Source: Achromobacter sp. Root83 (GTDB lineage Bacteria; Pseudomonadota; Gammaproteobacteria; Burkholderiales; Burkholderiaceae_B). From it: a stretch of 64,000 nt of DNA. The translations under genes and the position numbers were made by a program. This document shows positions 28,591 to 38,337 of this stretch, piece by piece. The DNA lies in the NCBI RefSeq assembly GCF_001428845.1, contig NZ_LMIU01000012.1, positions 252,857-316,856 on the forward strand, given 5' to 3'. Numbering within the stretch: position 1 is the first letter of the stretch; the number at the start of each line of letters is the position of its first letter. The notes below the pieces were generated by a model. It searched no databases. It was not told the DNA's origin and saw only the letters and a program-made list of their open reading frames with translations.

Positions 28591-30042
28591 TCAGATTACG
28601 TAGAGATCCACGTATTCGTGGACCGGCATCGCCTCCAGCGTTTTCTGCTCCAGCGAGGCGTCCAGGATGCGCTGCTGCTGCCTGGGCGGGAAAATGCGGG
28701 CCAGGTTGGTGCGGAACTTGGCTTCCAGCAGGGGGATGCCGTCGGCGCGGCGGCGCTTGTGGCCGATCGGGTATTCGCAGACGATCTCGTCCAGCGCGGA
28801 CCCGTCCTTGAATTCCACGGTCAGCGCGTTGGCGATCGATCGCTTGGCGGGGTTGTGATAATCGCTGGTGTAGGCCGGATCCTCCACGCAGACGATCTTG
28901 TCGCGCAACGCGTCAATGCGCGGATCCCGGGCGACCTCGTCTTCGTAGTCGCCGGCGGTCAGGCGGCCGTACAGCACGGGCACGGCCACCATGTACTGGA
29001 TGCAATGGTCGCGGTCGGCGGGGTTGTTAAGCGGGCCCTTCTTGTCGATGATTCGGATGCAGGCCTCGTGGGTGCGGATCGTGATTTTCTTGATGTCGTC
29101 GGCCGTCTTGCCGGCGGACTTCAGCTTGTCGTGGATTTGCATGGCGCATTCCACGGCGGTCTGCGAATGGAATTCGGCCGGGAACGAGATCTTGAACAGC
29201 ACGTTCTCCATCACGTAGCTGCCGTAGGGACGCTGGAACTTGAACGGCTGGCCCTTGAAGAGCACGTCGTAAAAGCCCCAGGTCTTGGCGGTAAGAACGG
29301 ATGGATAGCCCATTTCACCGGTCCGGGCGATGAGCGCCAGGCGCACCGCGCGGCTGGTGGCGTCGCCCGCGGCCCAGCTTTTCCGGCTGCCGGTGTTGGG
29401 GGCGTGCCGGTAGGTCCGCAGGCTCTGGCCGTCGACCCAGGCCAGCGACACGGCGTTGATCGTTTCGTCCCGGTTCAGGCCCAGCATCTGCGCCACGACG
29501 GCGGTGGACGCCACCTTGACCAGCACGACGTGATCCAGGCCGACCTTGTTGAAGGAGTTTTCCAGCGCGATGCAGCCCTGGATCTCGTGCGCCTTGATCA
29601 TGCCGGTCAGCACGTCGCGCATGGTCAGCGGCGGCTTGCCCGCCGCGACCGCCGTGCGCGACAGCCAGTCGGCCGTGGCCAGGATGCCGCCCAGGTTATC
29701 CGACGGATGGCCCCATTCGGCCGCCAGCCAGGTGTCGTTGAAATCCAGCCAGCGGATCATGGCGCCGATGTTGAACGCCGCCTGGACGGGATCCAGCTGG
29801 AACTGCGTGCCTGGCACCTTGGCGCCGTTGGGCACCACGGTGCCGGGCACGACCGGCCCCAGCAGTTTCCTGCACGCCGGATATTCCAGCGCTTCCAGGC
29901 CGCAGCCCAGCGTATCGATCAGGCAGTTGCGGGCGGTCTCGTACGCAAGACCGCTGCTGATTTCAAAGTTCAGAACGTAGTCCGCGATATCGGCCAGCAC
30001 CTGGTCGGGATCGGGACGTACGTTGGAGATCGGGGCGGACAT
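28591..30042 (-). CDS. prpD: 2-methylcitrate dehydratase
   Basis: A 483-residue PrpD of the MmgE/PrpD fold that dehydrates 2-methylcitrate to 2-methyl-cis-aconitate in propionate catabolism. Family features include [19 protein letters not shown], the [20 protein letters not shown] stretch, [15 protein letters not shown] and [19 protein letters not shown]. This is the iron-sulfur-independent PrpD, so no acnD/prpF pair is needed, and none is present. It ends the prpB-prpC-prpD unit; a 57-base gap separates it from prpC. Confidence 0.96.
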   Translation of the reverse strand: MSAPISNVRPDPDQVLADIADYVLNFEISSGLAYETARNCLIDTLGCGLEALEYPACRKLLGPVVPGTVVPNGAKVPGTQFQLDPVQAAFNIGAMIRWLDFNDTWLAAEWGHPSDNLGGILATADWLSRTAVAAGKPPLTMRDVLTGMIKAHEIQGCIALENSFNKVGLDHVVLVKVASTAVVAQMLGLNRDETINAVSLAWVDGQSLRTYRHAPNTGSRKSWAAGDATSRAVRLALIARTGEMGYPSVLTAKTWGFYDVLFKGQPFKFQRPYGSYVMENVLFKISFPAEFHSQTAVECAMQIHDKLKSAGKTADDIKKITIRTHEACIRIIDKKGPLNNPADRDHCIQYMVAVPVLYGRLTAGDYEDEVARDPRIDALRDKIVCVEDPAYTSDYHNPAKRSIANALTVEFKDGSALDEIVCEYPIGHKRRRADGIPLLEAKFRTNLARIFPPRQQQRILDASLEQKTLEAMPVHEYVDLYVI

Positions 30043-30099
30043 AGCAATACCTCTCCAGAAAATGAATACAGGTGGCCATGCCGCGCCCTCGCTAGTGCC

Positions 30100-31293
30100 T
30101 TACTTGCGCTTTTCGATCGGCACGAACTTCTGGTCTTCCGGACCCACGTAGTTGGCGGTGGGGCGGATGATCTTGTTGTCGATGCGCTGCTCGATGATGT
30201 GGGCCGACCAGCCCGCGGTGCGCGCGATCACGAACAGCGGGGTGAACATGGCGGTGGGTACCCCCATCATGTGATAGCTGACGGCCGAGAACCAGTCAAG
30301 GTTGGGAAACATCTTTTTGACGTCCCACATGACGGTTTCCAGGCGTTCGGCGATGTCGAACATCTTGGTGGTGCCGGCTTTCTTGGACAGCTTCTTGGCC
30401 ACGTCCTTGATGACCTTGTTGCGCGGGTCGGACACGGTGTAGACAGGATGGCCGAAACCGATGATGACTTCCTTGGCTTCCACGCGGCGGCGGACGTCGG
30501 CCTCGGCTTCGTCGGGCGTTTCGTAGCGCTTCTGCACTTCGAAGGCGACCTCGTTGGCGCCGCCGTGCTTGGGGCCGCGCAGCGCGCCGATGGCGCCCGA
30601 GATGGAAGAGAACATGTCCGAACCGGTGCCGGCGATGACGCGCGCGGTGAAGGTGGACGCGTTGAATTCGTGTTCAGCGTACAGGTTCAGGGAGATGTGC
30701 ATCGCCTTGACCCATTCGTCGCTGGGCTTCTCGCCGTGCAGCAAATGCAGGAAGTGGCCACCGATGCTGTCGTCGTCGGTCTGCACGTCGATGACGCGGC
30801 CGTTGTGGCTGAAGTGGTACCAGTACAGCAGGGCGGAACCCAGGTTGGCCATCAGGCGGTCGGCGATGTCGCGCGCGCCAGGGGCGTTGTGGTCGTCTTT
30901 TTCAGGCAGCACGCAGCCCAGTACGGACACGGCCGTGCGCATCACGTCCATCGGGTGGCTGGCGGCGGGCAGGGCTTCCAGTGCAACCTGCAACTGCGCG
31001 GGCAGGCCGCGCAGGCTGCGCAGCTTTTCCTTGTAGGCCTTCAGTTCGGCCTTGTTGGGCAGCTTGCCATGGACCAGCAAGTGGGCGATTTCTTCGAACT
31101 CGCTGGTGTGGGCGATGTCCAGGATGTCGTAGCCGCGGTAGTGCAGGTCGTTGCCGCTGCGGCCGACCGTGCACAGCGCGGTGTTGCCCGCGACCACGCC
31201 GGACAGCGCGACCGACTTCTTGGGCTTGAAGCCGGCTTTTTCTTCCGGCTTGGCGTCCGGCGTGGCTGCTTGCTTCTTGGGAGCCGTGCTCAT
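30100..31293 (-). CDS. prpC: 2-methylcitrate synthase
   Basis: A 397-residue citrate-synthase-fold enzyme that condenses propionyl-CoA with oxaloacetate. [22 protein letters not shown] and [10 protein letters not shown] near the start and [14 protein letters not shown] in the active site fit methylcitrate synthases rather than GltA, which is elsewhere in the window. The start at 31293 has AGGAG 8 bases upstream; a longer frame to 31329 lacks support. An Ala/Lys-rich stretch precedes the core. Position between prpB and prpD supports the specific call. Confidence 0.95.
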   Translation of the reverse strand: MSTAPKKQAATPDAKPEEKAGFKPKKSVALSGVVAGNTALCTVGRSGNDLHYRGYDILDIAHTSEFEEIAHLLVHGKLPNKAELKAYKEKLRSLRGLPAQLQVALEALPAASHPMDVMRTAVSVLGCVLPEKDDHNAPGARDIADRLMANLGSALLYWYHFSHNGRVIDVQTDDDSIGGHFLHLLHGEKPSDEWVKAMHISLNLYAEHEFNASTFTARVIAGTGSDMFSSISGAIGALRGPKHGGANEVAFEVQKRYETPDEAEADVRRRVEAKEVIIGFGHPVYTVSDPRNKVIKDVAKKLSKKAGTTKMFDIAERLETVMWDVKKMFPNLDWFSAVSYHMMGVPTAMFTPLFVIARTAGWSAHIIEQRIDNKIIRPTANYVGPEDQKFVPIEKRK

Positions 31294-31387
31294 GTCTCTA
31301 CTCCTTTCCTTTTGCGATGGACAATGCAATGGGTGGCGGGCGGCGCCCCGGGATCAGCGTGGCGCCTGATGCCTGGACAATGAAGGA

Positions 31388-32278
31388 TTACGCCTTGCCC
31401 TTCTGGAAGAGCGCATCCAGCCTGGATTCGAATTCGTGGTAGCCGATGCGGTCGTACAGCTCTTCGCGCGTCTGCATCAGGTCCACGACATTTTTCTGGT
31501 GGCCGTCGCGGCGGATGGCGGAATAGACGGCCTCGGCGGCCTTGTTCATGGCGCGGAACGCCGACAGCGGGTAGAGCACCATGCCCACGCCCACGCTCTT
31601 GAGCTCTTCGACCGAAAACAGCGGGGTCTTGCCGAATTCGGTGATGTTCGCCAGCACCGGCACCTTGACGGCCTTGACGAAGCGGTCGTAGGTGGGCAGG
31701 TCATAGGCGGCTTCGGCGAAGATCGCGTCGGCGCCGGCTTCCACGCAGGCCAGCGCGCGCTCGATGGCAGCGTCAACGCCGTGCGAGGCGATCGCATCGG
31801 TGCGGGCGATCAGGTAGAAGTCGCTGTCGGTGCGGGCATCGGCCGCGGCCTTGACGCGGTCCGCCATTTCTTCGGTGGTGACGATTTCCTTGCCGGGACG
31901 GTGGCCGCAGCGCTTGGCGCCGACCTGGTCCTCGATGTGGCACGCGGCGGCGCCGAACTTGATCAGGCTCTTGACAGTGCGGGCGATGTTGAACGCCGAC
32001 GGCCCGAAGCCGGTATCGATGTCCACCAGTAGCGGCACATCGCACACGTCGGTGATGCGGCGCACGTCGGTCAGGACGTCGTCCATGGTGTTGATGCCCA
32101 GATCGGGCAGGCCCAGCGATCCGGCCGCGACGCCGCCGCCGGACAGGTAGATGGCGCGGTAGCCGGCGCGCTTGGCCAGCAGGGCGTGGTTGGCGTTGAT
32201 GGCGCCAATGATCTGCAGCGGGCTTTCTTCGGTGAGCGCGCGACGGAACAGGGCGCCGGGCGATTCGGGTCTGGACAT
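31388..32278 (-). CDS. prpB: methylisocitrate lyase
   Basis: A 296-residue isocitrate-lyase superfamily enzyme that splits 2-methylisocitrate to pyruvate and succinate. The catalytic loop is [10 protein letters not shown] (the family KKCGH motif with Arg in second place), preceded by [19 protein letters not shown] binds the Mg ion. The start at 32278 has GGAGA 5 bases upstream. Pyruvate and succinate leave for the malic enzyme/E1 and the succinate dehydrogenase encoded nearby. An inverted repeat upstream may regulate the operon. Confidence 0.96.
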   Translation of the reverse strand: MSRPESPGALFRRALTEESPLQIIGAINANHALLAKRAGYRAIYLSGGGVAAGSLGLPDLGINTMDDVLTDVRRITDVCDVPLLVDIDTGFGPSAFNIARTVKSLIKFGAAACHIEDQVGAKRCGHRPGKEIVTTEEMADRVKAAADARTDSDFYLIARTDAIASHGVDAAIERALACVEAGADAIFAEAAYDLPTYDRFVKAVKVPVLANITEFGKTPLFSVEELKSVGVGMVLYPLSAFRAMNKAAEAVYSAIRRDGHQKNVVDLMQTREELYDRIGYHEFESRLDALFQKGKA

Positions 32279-32327
32279 GATCGTCTCCTTTTTATGCTGG
32301 CCCACGACCTTAGCGCGGGTCCGAAAA

Positions 32328-32383
32328 ATAAATCTGTCCCCTGCGCGACAATCGTTTGCGGCTGGGCAGAGAGACAGGTTTAT
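32328..32383. promoter_or_regulatory. spaced inverted repeat upstream of prpB
   Basis: ATAAATCTGTC (32328-32338) and GACAGGTTTAT (32373-32383) form an 11-bp inverted repeat with one mismatch, 45 bases centre to centre, about four helical turns. It lies 50-105 bases before prpB, where the operon promoter is expected. The regulator is unknown; no prpR lies in the window. Confidence 0.55.
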
Positions 32384-32402
32384 GTTCCGGTCTTGCTTAG
32401 GA

Positions 32403-32428
32403 ATTGGGCCCGCATGAACGGGCCCAAT
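32403..32428 (-). terminator. hairpin after mdh
   Basis: A perfect 10-bp stem ATTGGGCCCG/CGGGCCCAAT with a 6-base loop lies 19 bases past the mdh stop. The T-tract is poor, so termination may be partial and allow read-through into prpBCD. Confidence 0.6.
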
Positions 32429-32446
32429 CCTTTACTCGTGCGCTGC

Positions 32447-33436
32447 TTACTTCAGCAGGTCCTTGACGCCGTCGCGCTCTTCGAGGAGCTCTTTCAGCGT
32501 GAAGTCCAGGCGCTCGCGCGAGAAGGCGTCGATTTCGAGGCCTTCGATGCGCTTGTATTCGCCGTTTTCGGTCGTGACCGGCACGCCGTAGATGATGCCT
32601 TCGGGAATGCCGTAGGAGCCGTCCGACGGAATGCCCATCGTGACCCACTTGCCGTTGCTGCCCAGGACCCAGTCACGGACGTGGTCGATGGCGGCGTTGG
32701 CGGCCGAGGCAGCCGAGGACAGGCCACGGGCTTCGATGATGGCGGCGCCGCGCTTGCCCACGGTGGGGATGAACGTGTCGCGGTTCCAGGCGTCGTCGTT
32801 GATGAGCTTGGAGAGCGATTCGCCGCCGACGGTGGCGAAGCGGAAGTCGGGGTACATCGTGGGCGAGTGGTTGCCCCACACGACCAGCTTTTCGATGTCG
32901 GCGACGGCCTTGCCCGACTTGGCGGCCAGTTGCGACAGGGCGCGGTTGTGGTCCAGGCGCAGCATGGCGGTGAAGTTCTTGGCCGGCAGGTCCGGGGCCG
33001 ACTTCATGGCGATGTAGGCGTTGGTGTTGGCGGGGTTGCCGACGACCAGGACCTTGACGTTGCGGCTGGCGACGTCGTTCAGGGCCTTGCCCTGCGCCGT
33101 GAAGATCTGGGCGTTGACCGACAGCAGGTCCTTGCGTTCCATGCCGGGGCCGCGCGGACGGGCGCCGACCAGCAGGGCCACGTCGGCATCCTTGAAGGCG
33201 GTGCGCGGGTCGCTGTGGGCGGTGACTTCCTGCAGCAGCGGGAAGGCGCAGTCATCCAGTTCCATGATGACGCCCTTCAGGGCCTTTTGCGCTTTCTCGT
33301 CGGGAATTTCCAGCAGTTGCAGGATGACGGGTTGATCTTTACCCAGCATTTCGCCCGAGGCGATGCGGAATAGCAGTGCGTAACCGATTTGGCCGGCGGC
33401 GCCGGTGACGGCGACACGCAAGGCAGGCTTGGACAT
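32447..33436 (-). CDS. mdh: malate dehydrogenase
   Basis: A 329-residue NAD-dependent malate dehydrogenase of the long, cytosolic-like type found in betaproteobacteria. The nucleotide-binding segment is [22 protein letters not shown] (split over the first strand and helix), with [11 protein letters not shown] and the catalytic [20 protein letters not shown] belongs to the active-site loop. It supplies oxaloacetate both for GltA and for PrpC. It is divergent from the GntR gene, with the prp genes downstream on the same strand. Confidence 0.97.
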   Translation of the reverse strand: MSKPALRVAVTGAAGQIGYALLFRIASGEMLGKDQPVILQLLEIPDEKAQKALKGVIMELDDCAFPLLQEVTAHSDPRTAFKDADVALLVGARPRGPGMERKDLLSVNAQIFTAQGKALNDVASRNVKVLVVGNPANTNAYIAMKSAPDLPAKNFTAMLRLDHNRALSQLAAKSGKAVADIEKLVVWGNHSPTMYPDFRFATVGGESLSKLINDDAWNRDTFIPTVGKRGAAIIEARGLSSAASAANAAIDHVRDWVLGSNGKWVTMGIPSDGSYGIPEGIIYGVPVTTENGEYKRIEGLEIDAFSRERLDFTLKELLEERDGVKDLLK

Positions 33437-33456
33437 GGACGTTCTCCGTAATGGTT

Positions 33457-33480
33457 TGGCGAGAAAAAAATCTCACCAAT
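33457..33480 (-). promoter_or_regulatory. inverted repeat in the mdh leader
   Basis: TTGGCGAGA and TCTCACCAA (one mismatch) flank six A, 20 bases before the mdh start. A -10-like TACACT stands at 33483-33488 on the minus strand, so the repeat would lie at or just after the transcription start. It may be an operator or a leader hairpin. Confidence 0.4.
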
Positions 33481-33611
33481 CAGTGTAATCGTTGGGCGCG
33501 GCAATCAGCGCACGCGCAGCGCGTGAGCAGGGCGCGCGCAGGCGTTCGGCGCGAGGCCAGGACAGCGTTGAATCCTAGATTGAATTTACGTGTCCGTCAA
33601 TTGCTCTTCTA

Positions 33612-33631
33612 TCTTATATAAGACATAAGAC
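33612..33631. promoter_or_regulatory. palindrome plus tandem heptamer, candidate GntR operator
   Basis: TCTTATATAAGA (33612-33623) is a perfect 12-bp palindrome. Its right arm continues as ATAAGAC-ATAAGAC (33618-33631), a directly repeated heptamer. It sits in an AT-rich island between the divergent mdh and gntR genes and could let the regulator control both sides. Confidence 0.55.
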
Positions 33632-33816
33632 GTTGGACAGCGTACCTGCCAATATGCCACAATAGAGCGTTTATTCGAATGCGCCGCAGCCAGGGTCTGG
33701 CCGCGCGCCTGTATCAAGCCAGAAGACCGGCAGCAGCAGCGCATTGCGGATGGGTTTGCATCCTTTGCGCTGCGTACCTATTCATCCGGATAAACATGAC
33801 ACTTTCAAGAAGATCC

Positions 33817-34596
33817 ATGGCAGAGCCCCGGCCCGAAACCTCCTTACGCACTCGCGCCGCCCGTCCGACGGGCGAGGGGGCCGCTTTCAGTCCGCTCTAC
33901 CGCCAGATCAAGGATCTGCTTGTCCAAAGCCTGGAGCGCGGCGAATGGAAGCCGGGCGAACTCATCCCCAGCGAAATCGACCTGGCCGCCCGTTTTCAGG
34001 TGAGCCAGGGCACGGTGCGCAAGGCGGTCGATGAGCTGGCCGCCGAGCACATGCTGCTGCGCCGCCAGGGCAAGGGCACTTTTGTCGCCACCCACCACGA
34101 AGCCCGCGTACGCTACCGTTTCCTGCGCCTGGCCCCCGACGAAGAGGGCGAGCCCGGCCGTGCCGAAAGCCGTATCCTGGAGTGCCGGCGCCTGCGCGCG
34201 CCCGCGGAAATCGCGCGCGCCCTGGATCTGCGGGCCGGCGAAACCGTCGTGATGATCCGCCGCCTGCTGTCCATGGGACAGACGCCCACCGTGCTGGACG
34301 ACATCTGGCTGCCGGGATCGATTTTCCGAGGCTTGACCCTGGAGCTGCTGAGCGCCAACAAGGCGCCGCTCTATGGCCTGTTTGAATCCGAGTTCGGCGT
34401 CAGCATGGTGCGCGCGGACGAGAAGCTGCGCGCGGTCGCCGCGCCGGCCGAAGTCTGTACGCTGCTTAATGTTGCCGCCGGCGCGCCGTTGTTGCAGGTA
34501 GACCGTGTGTCTTACACGTATGGTGACCGCCCCATGGAAATCCGCCGGGGGTTGTACTTGACCGATCGATACCACTACCGCAATAGTCTGAATTGA
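33817..34596 (+). CDS. GntR family transcriptional regulator with UTRA domain
   Basis: A 259-residue HutC-subfamily GntR protein. The winged helix-turn-helix is at about residues 25-95 (PLYRQIKDLLVQSLERGEWKPG, in parts, and SEIDLAARFQVSQGTVRKAVDEL, QGKGTFVATH). A UTRA effector domain follows (for example GETVVMIRRLLSMG, VLDDIWLPG and the final YTYGDRPMEIRRGLY). I prefer the ATG at 33817, with AAGAAG upstream, over ATG 33796 or 33679. It lies 121 bases before sdhC and is divergent from mdh, so it may regulate the succinate/malate genes. Its ligand is unknown. Confidence 0.88.
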   Translation: MAEPRPETSLRTRAARPTGEGAAFSPLYRQIKDLLVQSLERGEWKPGELIPSEIDLAARFQVSQGTVRKAVDELAAEHMLLRRQGKGTFVATHHEARVRYRFLRLAPDEEGEPGRAESRILECRRLRAPAEIARALDLRAGETVVMIRRLLSMGQTPTVLDDIWLPGSIFRGLTLELLSANKAPLYGLFESEFGVSMVRADEKLRAVAAPAEVCTLLNVAAGAPLLQVDRVSYTYGDRPMEIRRGLYLTDRYHYRNSLN

Positions 34597-34615
34597 TGAG
34601 TTTTTTACCTACGAT

Positions 34616-34645
34616 TTGATACCAACCCAATCTCTGGGCGAAAAT
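34616..34645 (+). promoter_or_regulatory. possible promoter of the sdh-gltA operon
   Basis: TTGATA (34616-34621) and GAAAAT (34640-34645) are 18 bases apart, about 70 bases before sdhC. The -10 matches four of six consensus positions. Confidence 0.4.
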
Positions 34646-34717
34646 ACCGTGTTTGCCCGCAAGGGCGCCGGCATTCTTGCCGTTACGATTCCCTAGTTCC
34701 GAAACACCGAGGCCGTC

Positions 34718-35131
34718 ATGTCCGACACCGCTGCCAAGCCACGTCCGCAGTTTCGCAATATTGGTATTGCGCAACTTGCCAACTACCGCCTGCCCCTGGC
34801 CGGCAAGCTGTCCATCCTGCACCGCATCAGCGGCATATTGCTGTTCCTCTGTTTGCCCTTGGTCATTCTGCCGCTGTTCGCGGCCAGCGTGGCCGCGCCG
34901 CAAACGTTCGCTGCCGTGGCCGCGTACGCCGGCAATCCGATCGTGAAGCTTGTCTTCCTGGTCCTGGTCTGGGGCTACCTGCATCACTTCTGTGCCGGCA
35001 TCCGCTACCTGCTGCTGGACCTGCACATCGGTATCGACAAGCTGTCGGCCAAGAAGAGCGCCGGCGTGGTGTTCGGTGTCAGCCTGGCGCTGACCCTGGT
35101 GTTCGCCCTTAAACTGTTCGGAGTGCTGTAA
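34718..35131 (+). CDS. sdhC: succinate dehydrogenase cytochrome b556 subunit
   Basis: A 137-residue membrane anchor with three helices that binds haem b and ubiquinone in complex II. The ubiquinone-site motif KLSILHRISGILLF (His35, Arg36, Ser38) and the haem ligand His90 in LHHFCAGIRYLLLD are present. A soluble N-terminal part (about 28 residues) precedes the first helix. Its stop TAA (35129-35131) abuts the sdhD ATG with no gap, which indicates coupled translation. Confidence 0.96.
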   Translation: MSDTAAKPRPQFRNIGIAQLANYRLPLAGKLSILHRISGILLFLCLPLVILPLFAASVAAPQTFAAVAAYAGNPIVKLVFLVLVWGYLHHFCAGIRYLLLDLHIGIDKLSAKKSAGVVFGVSLALTLVFALKLFGVL

Positions 35132-35515
35132 ATGGCCGCCGCTAAAAACTACGGACCCAAGCGTCTGGTCGTCGGCGCCCACTACGGCGTCATGGACTTC
35201 ATCATCCAGCGCGTCACCGCCGTCATCATGGCTGTGTATACGCTGGTGCTGCTCATCGGCATCCTGATGATGCCGGCCTTCACGTATGAATACTGGACCG
35301 CGCTGTTCAACTTCTACGTGGGCGTTCTTCCGGTTGGCCAGATCCTGGCCACCCTTGCATTCATTGCGCTGGCCTGGCATGCCTGGATTGGCGTGCGCGA
35401 CATCTGGATGGATTACGTCAAGTCGGTGGGCGTGCGCCTGCTGATGCAAGTGCTGACGATCCTCTGGCTGGTCGGTTCGGTCGTTTACTTCGCGCAAATC
35501 CTCTGGAGCATCTAA
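35132..35515 (+). CDS. sdhD: succinate dehydrogenase membrane anchor subunit
   Basis: A 127-residue second membrane anchor with three helices. The conserved stretch WHAWIGVRDIWMDYVK carries the haem-ligand histidine and the Asp-Tyr pair of the quinone site, matching E. coli SdhD. It begins directly after the sdhC stop and ends 3 bases before sdhA. Length is typical. Confidence 0.95.
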   Translation: MAAAKNYGPKRLVVGAHYGVMDFIIQRVTAVIMAVYTLVLLIGILMMPAFTYEYWTALFNFYVGVLPVGQILATLAFIALAWHAWIGVRDIWMDYVKSVGVRLLMQVLTILWLVGSVVYFAQILWSI

Positions 35516-35518
35516 GCC

Positions 35519-37297
35519 GTGGTCTCTGTCTTGAAATCCTTGCCGCGCCGCCAGTTTGATGTGGTGGTCGTTGGCGCCGGCGGAGCCGGCATGCGTTGTT
35601 CGCTGCAACTGTCCCAGGCGGGCCTGTCCGTTGCGGTGCTCTCCAAGGTGTTCCCCACGCGCTCGCACACGGTTGCGGCGCAGGGCGGCGTGAGCGCCTC
35701 GCTGGGCAACATGAGCGAAGACAACTGGTACTGGCACATGTACGACACCGTCAAGGGGTCGGATTGGCTGGGCGACCAGGACGCCATCGAATTCATGTGC
35801 CGTGAAGCGCCGAACGCCGTGTACGAGCTCGAGCACTTCGGCATGCCGTTCGACCGCAACCCCGACGGCACGATCTATCAGCGTCCGTTCGGCGGCCACA
35901 CCGCCAACTTCGGCGAAAAGCCGGTCCAGCGCGCCTGTGCCGCTGCCGACCGCACCGGCCACGCGCTGCTGCACACGCTGTACCAGCGCAACGTCGCCGC
36001 GCGCACCCAGTTCTTCGTCGAATGGATGGCGCTGGACCTGCTGCGCAACGAAGCGGGCGACGTCGTGGGCGTGACCGCCCTGGAAATGGAAACGGGCGAA
36101 ATCTACATCCTGGAAGCCAAGACCACGGTGCTGGCCACCGGCGGCGCGGGCCGGATCTGGGCCGCTTCCACCAACGCCTTCATCAACACCGGCGACGGCC
36201 TGGGCATGGCGGCTCGCGCCGGCATCCCGCTGCAGGACATGGAGTTCTGGCAGTTCCACCCGACCGGCGTGGCCGGCGCGGGCGTGCTGATCACCGAAGG
36301 CGTGCGCGGCGAAGGCGGCATCCTGCTGAACAAGGATGGCGAGCGCTTCATGGAGCGCTATGCGCCCACGCTGAAGGATCTGGCGCCGCGCGACTTCGTG
36401 TCGCGCTCGATGGACCAGGAAATCAAGGAAGGCCGCGGTTGCGGTCCGGACGGCAGCTACGTGGTGCTGAAGCTGGATCACCTGGGCGCCGACGTCATCA
36501 ACAAGCGTCTGCCCTCGATCCGCGAAATCGCCATCAAGTTCGGCAACGTCGACCCGATCAAGGAACCGATCCCCGTCGTCCCGACCATCCACTACCAGAT
36601 GGGCGGCATTCCGGCCAACTATCATGGCCAGGTGCTGTCGCGCGAAAACGGCGAGAACAAGGTCGTCAACGGCCTGTACGCCATCGGCGAATGCGCCGCG
36701 GTGTCGGTCCACGGCGCCAACCGCCTGGGCACGAACTCGCTGCTGGACCTGATCGTGTTCGGTCGCGCCACCGGCAACCACATCGTGAATTCGCACCCGG
36801 AGCGCCAGCGCGCCCACCAAGACCTGCCGCAGCAGGCAGTCGAGTTCTCGCTGGACCGCGTCAACAAGCTCGAATCGCGCACTTCCGGCGAAAAGACGCA
36901 GGATATCGGCAACGCCATCCGCTTCTCGATGCAGCGCCACTGCGGCGTGTTCCGCACGCTGGAACTGCTGAACGAAGGCGTGACCCAGATCGAAGACCTG
37001 GCCAAGCAAGCAGACAATATCTACTTCAAGGACAAGTCCAAGGTATTCAACACCGCCCGTGTCGAGGCGCTGGAACTGGCGAACATGACTGAAGTGGCCC
37101 GCGCCACGATCAAGTCGGCCGCCAACCGCACCGAAAGCCGCGGCGCGCATGCACTCGACGACAACCCGACTCGCGATGACGAGAACTGGCTGAAGCACAC
37201 GCTCTGGTACTCCGAAGGCAGCCGCCTCGATTACAAGCCCGTGCAGATGAAGCCGCTGACGGTCGAGTCCTTCCCGCCCAAGGCGCGTACCTTCTAA
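35519..37297 (+). CDS. sdhA: succinate dehydrogenase flavoprotein subunit
   Basis: A 592-residue catalytic subunit of complex II that oxidises succinate to fumarate with covalently bound FAD. The FAD-binding start is FDVVVVGAGGAGMRCSLQL; the FAD-linked histidine is in PTRSHTVAAQGGV. The active-site segments FHPTGVAGAGVLITEGVRGEGG (in parts) and HGANRLGTNSLLDL are complete. The start is GTG at 35519, 3 bases after the sdhD stop; no nearby ATG fits. SdhE, encoded downstream, is needed for flavin attachment. Confidence 0.97.
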   Translation: MVSVLKSLPRRQFDVVVVGAGGAGMRCSLQLSQAGLSVAVLSKVFPTRSHTVAAQGGVSASLGNMSEDNWYWHMYDTVKGSDWLGDQDAIEFMCREAPNAVYELEHFGMPFDRNPDGTIYQRPFGGHTANFGEKPVQRACAAADRTGHALLHTLYQRNVAARTQFFVEWMALDLLRNEAGDVVGVTALEMETGEIYILEAKTTVLATGGAGRIWAASTNAFINTGDGLGMAARAGIPLQDMEFWQFHPTGVAGAGVLITEGVRGEGGILLNKDGERFMERYAPTLKDLAPRDFVSRSMDQEIKEGRGCGPDGSYVVLKLDHLGADVINKRLPSIREIAIKFGNVDPIKEPIPVVPTIHYQMGGIPANYHGQVLSRENGENKVVNGLYAIGECAAVSVHGANRLGTNSLLDLIVFGRATGNHIVNSHPERQRAHQDLPQQAVEFSLDRVNKLESRTSGEKTQDIGNAIRFSMQRHCGVFRTLELLNEGVTQIEDLAKQADNIYFKDKSKVFNTARVEALELANMTEVARATIKSAANRTESRGAHALDDNPTRDDENWLKHTLWYSEGSRLDYKPVQMKPLTVESFPPKARTF

Positions 37298-37315
37298 GTC
37301 CGGATTGAGCCCACT

Positions 37316-38032
37316 ATGAGCACCAAGAGAATCGTCAAGTTCGAAATCTACCGCTACGATCCGGACAAGGACGAGCGCCCCTACATGCAGAAGCTGGAAG
37401 TCGAACTCCAGCCGACCGACAAGATGTTGCTCGATGCGCTGGTGCGCATCAAGAACGATGTCGACGACAGCCTGGCCCTGCGCCGCTCGTGCCGCGAAGG
37501 CGTGTGCGGTTCCGACGCCATGAACATCAACGGCAAGAACGGCCTGGCCTGCACCACCAACCTGCGCGAACTCAAGGAACCCATCGTCCTGCGTCCGCTG
37601 CCGGGCCTGCCCGTGATCCGCGACCTGATCGTGGACATGACGCACTTCTTCAACCAGTACCACTCGATCCGTCCGTACCTCATCAACGACACGCCGCCGC
37701 CCGAGAAAGAGCGTCTGCAGTCGCCCGAGGCGCGCGAAGAGCTGGATGGCCTGTACGAGTGCATCCTGTGCGCGTGCTGTTCCACTTCCTGCCCGTCGTT
37801 CTGGTGGAATCCGGACAAGTTCGTCGGCCCGGCCGGCCTGCTGCAAGCCTACCGCTTCATCGCCGACAGCCGCGACGAAGCCACGGGCGAGCGTCTGGAC
37901 AACCTGGAAGATCCGTACCGCCTGTTCCGTTGCCACACCATCATGAATTGCGTCGACGTCTGTCCCAAGGGGCTGAACCCGACCAAGGCGATTGGCAAGA
38001 TCAAGGAACTGATGGTCCGTCGCACGGTCTAG
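37316..38032 (+). CDS. sdhB: succinate dehydrogenase iron-sulfur subunit
   Basis: A 238-residue electron-transfer subunit. All three clusters have their cysteines: the 2Fe-2S site [20 protein letters not shown] with a following AC, the 4Fe-4S site [12 protein letters not shown], and the 3Fe-4S site [14 protein letters not shown]. It lies 18 bases after sdhA. Length and motif order are standard. Confidence 0.97.
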   Translation: MSTKRIVKFEIYRYDPDKDERPYMQKLEVELQPTDKMLLDALVRIKNDVDDSLALRRSCREGVCGSDAMNINGKNGLACTTNLRELKEPIVLRPLPGLPVIRDLIVDMTHFFNQYHSIRPYLINDTPPPEKERLQSPEAREELDGLYECILCACCSTSCPSFWWNPDKFVGPAGLLQAYRFIADSRDEATGERLDNLEDPYRLFRCHTIMNCVDVCPKGLNPTKAIGKIKELMVRRTV

Positions 38033-38057
38033 TTTTAAGTTATCTAAGGTGTGAAGC

Positions 38058-38318
38058 ATGAGCAGGCTTACTGAACTGGAGCGGGCGCGACTGCGTTGGC
38101 GGGCGCGCCGCGGCCTGCTCGAAAACGACTTGATCATCACCCGGTATCTCGACGCTTACGAGGCAGAACTTACCGATGATGACGTGGCCGCATTGACCCA
38201 GCTTTTCGAGATGGGAGACAACGATCTTCTCGACCTGCTGCTGGCCCGCAAGGAACTCGAAGGCGAACTGGATACTCCCCGTCTTCGAGGCATTATTGGC
38301 CAGATGCGCGCGCTCTGA
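38058..38318 (+). CDS. sdhE: succinate dehydrogenase assembly factor (FAD assembly factor SdhE)
   Basis: An 86-residue helical protein that helps attach FAD covalently to SdhA. The diagnostic RGxxE motif is present as RGLLE at residues 18-22, followed by LENDLIITRYLD. LTDDDVAALTQLFEMGDNDLLDLLL (in parts) forms the rest of the five-helix bundle. Its position between sdhB and gltA is typical. Confidence 0.93.
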   Translation: MSRLTELERARLRWRARRGLLENDLIITRYLDAYEAELTDDDVAALTQLFEMGDNDLLDLLLARKELEGELDTPRLRGIIGQMRAL

Positions 38319-38337
38319 TTAATTGAGAGGAATAAAC

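Larger units (their letters stand above)
33437..33816. other. 380-base divergent intergenic region between mdh and the GntR gene
   Basis: It holds the mdh leader hairpin near its left end, a GC-rich middle without recognisable features (33490-33590), and an AT-rich island (33590-33665) with a palindrome and tandem 7-mers. The part just before the GntR start is open in frame but has no family similarity. No RNA gene is evident. Confidence 0.6.

Noticed and set aside
28585-31383. A long plus-strand open frame opposite prpD and prpC
   Set aside because: Antisense to conserved genes, with biased composition and no domain.
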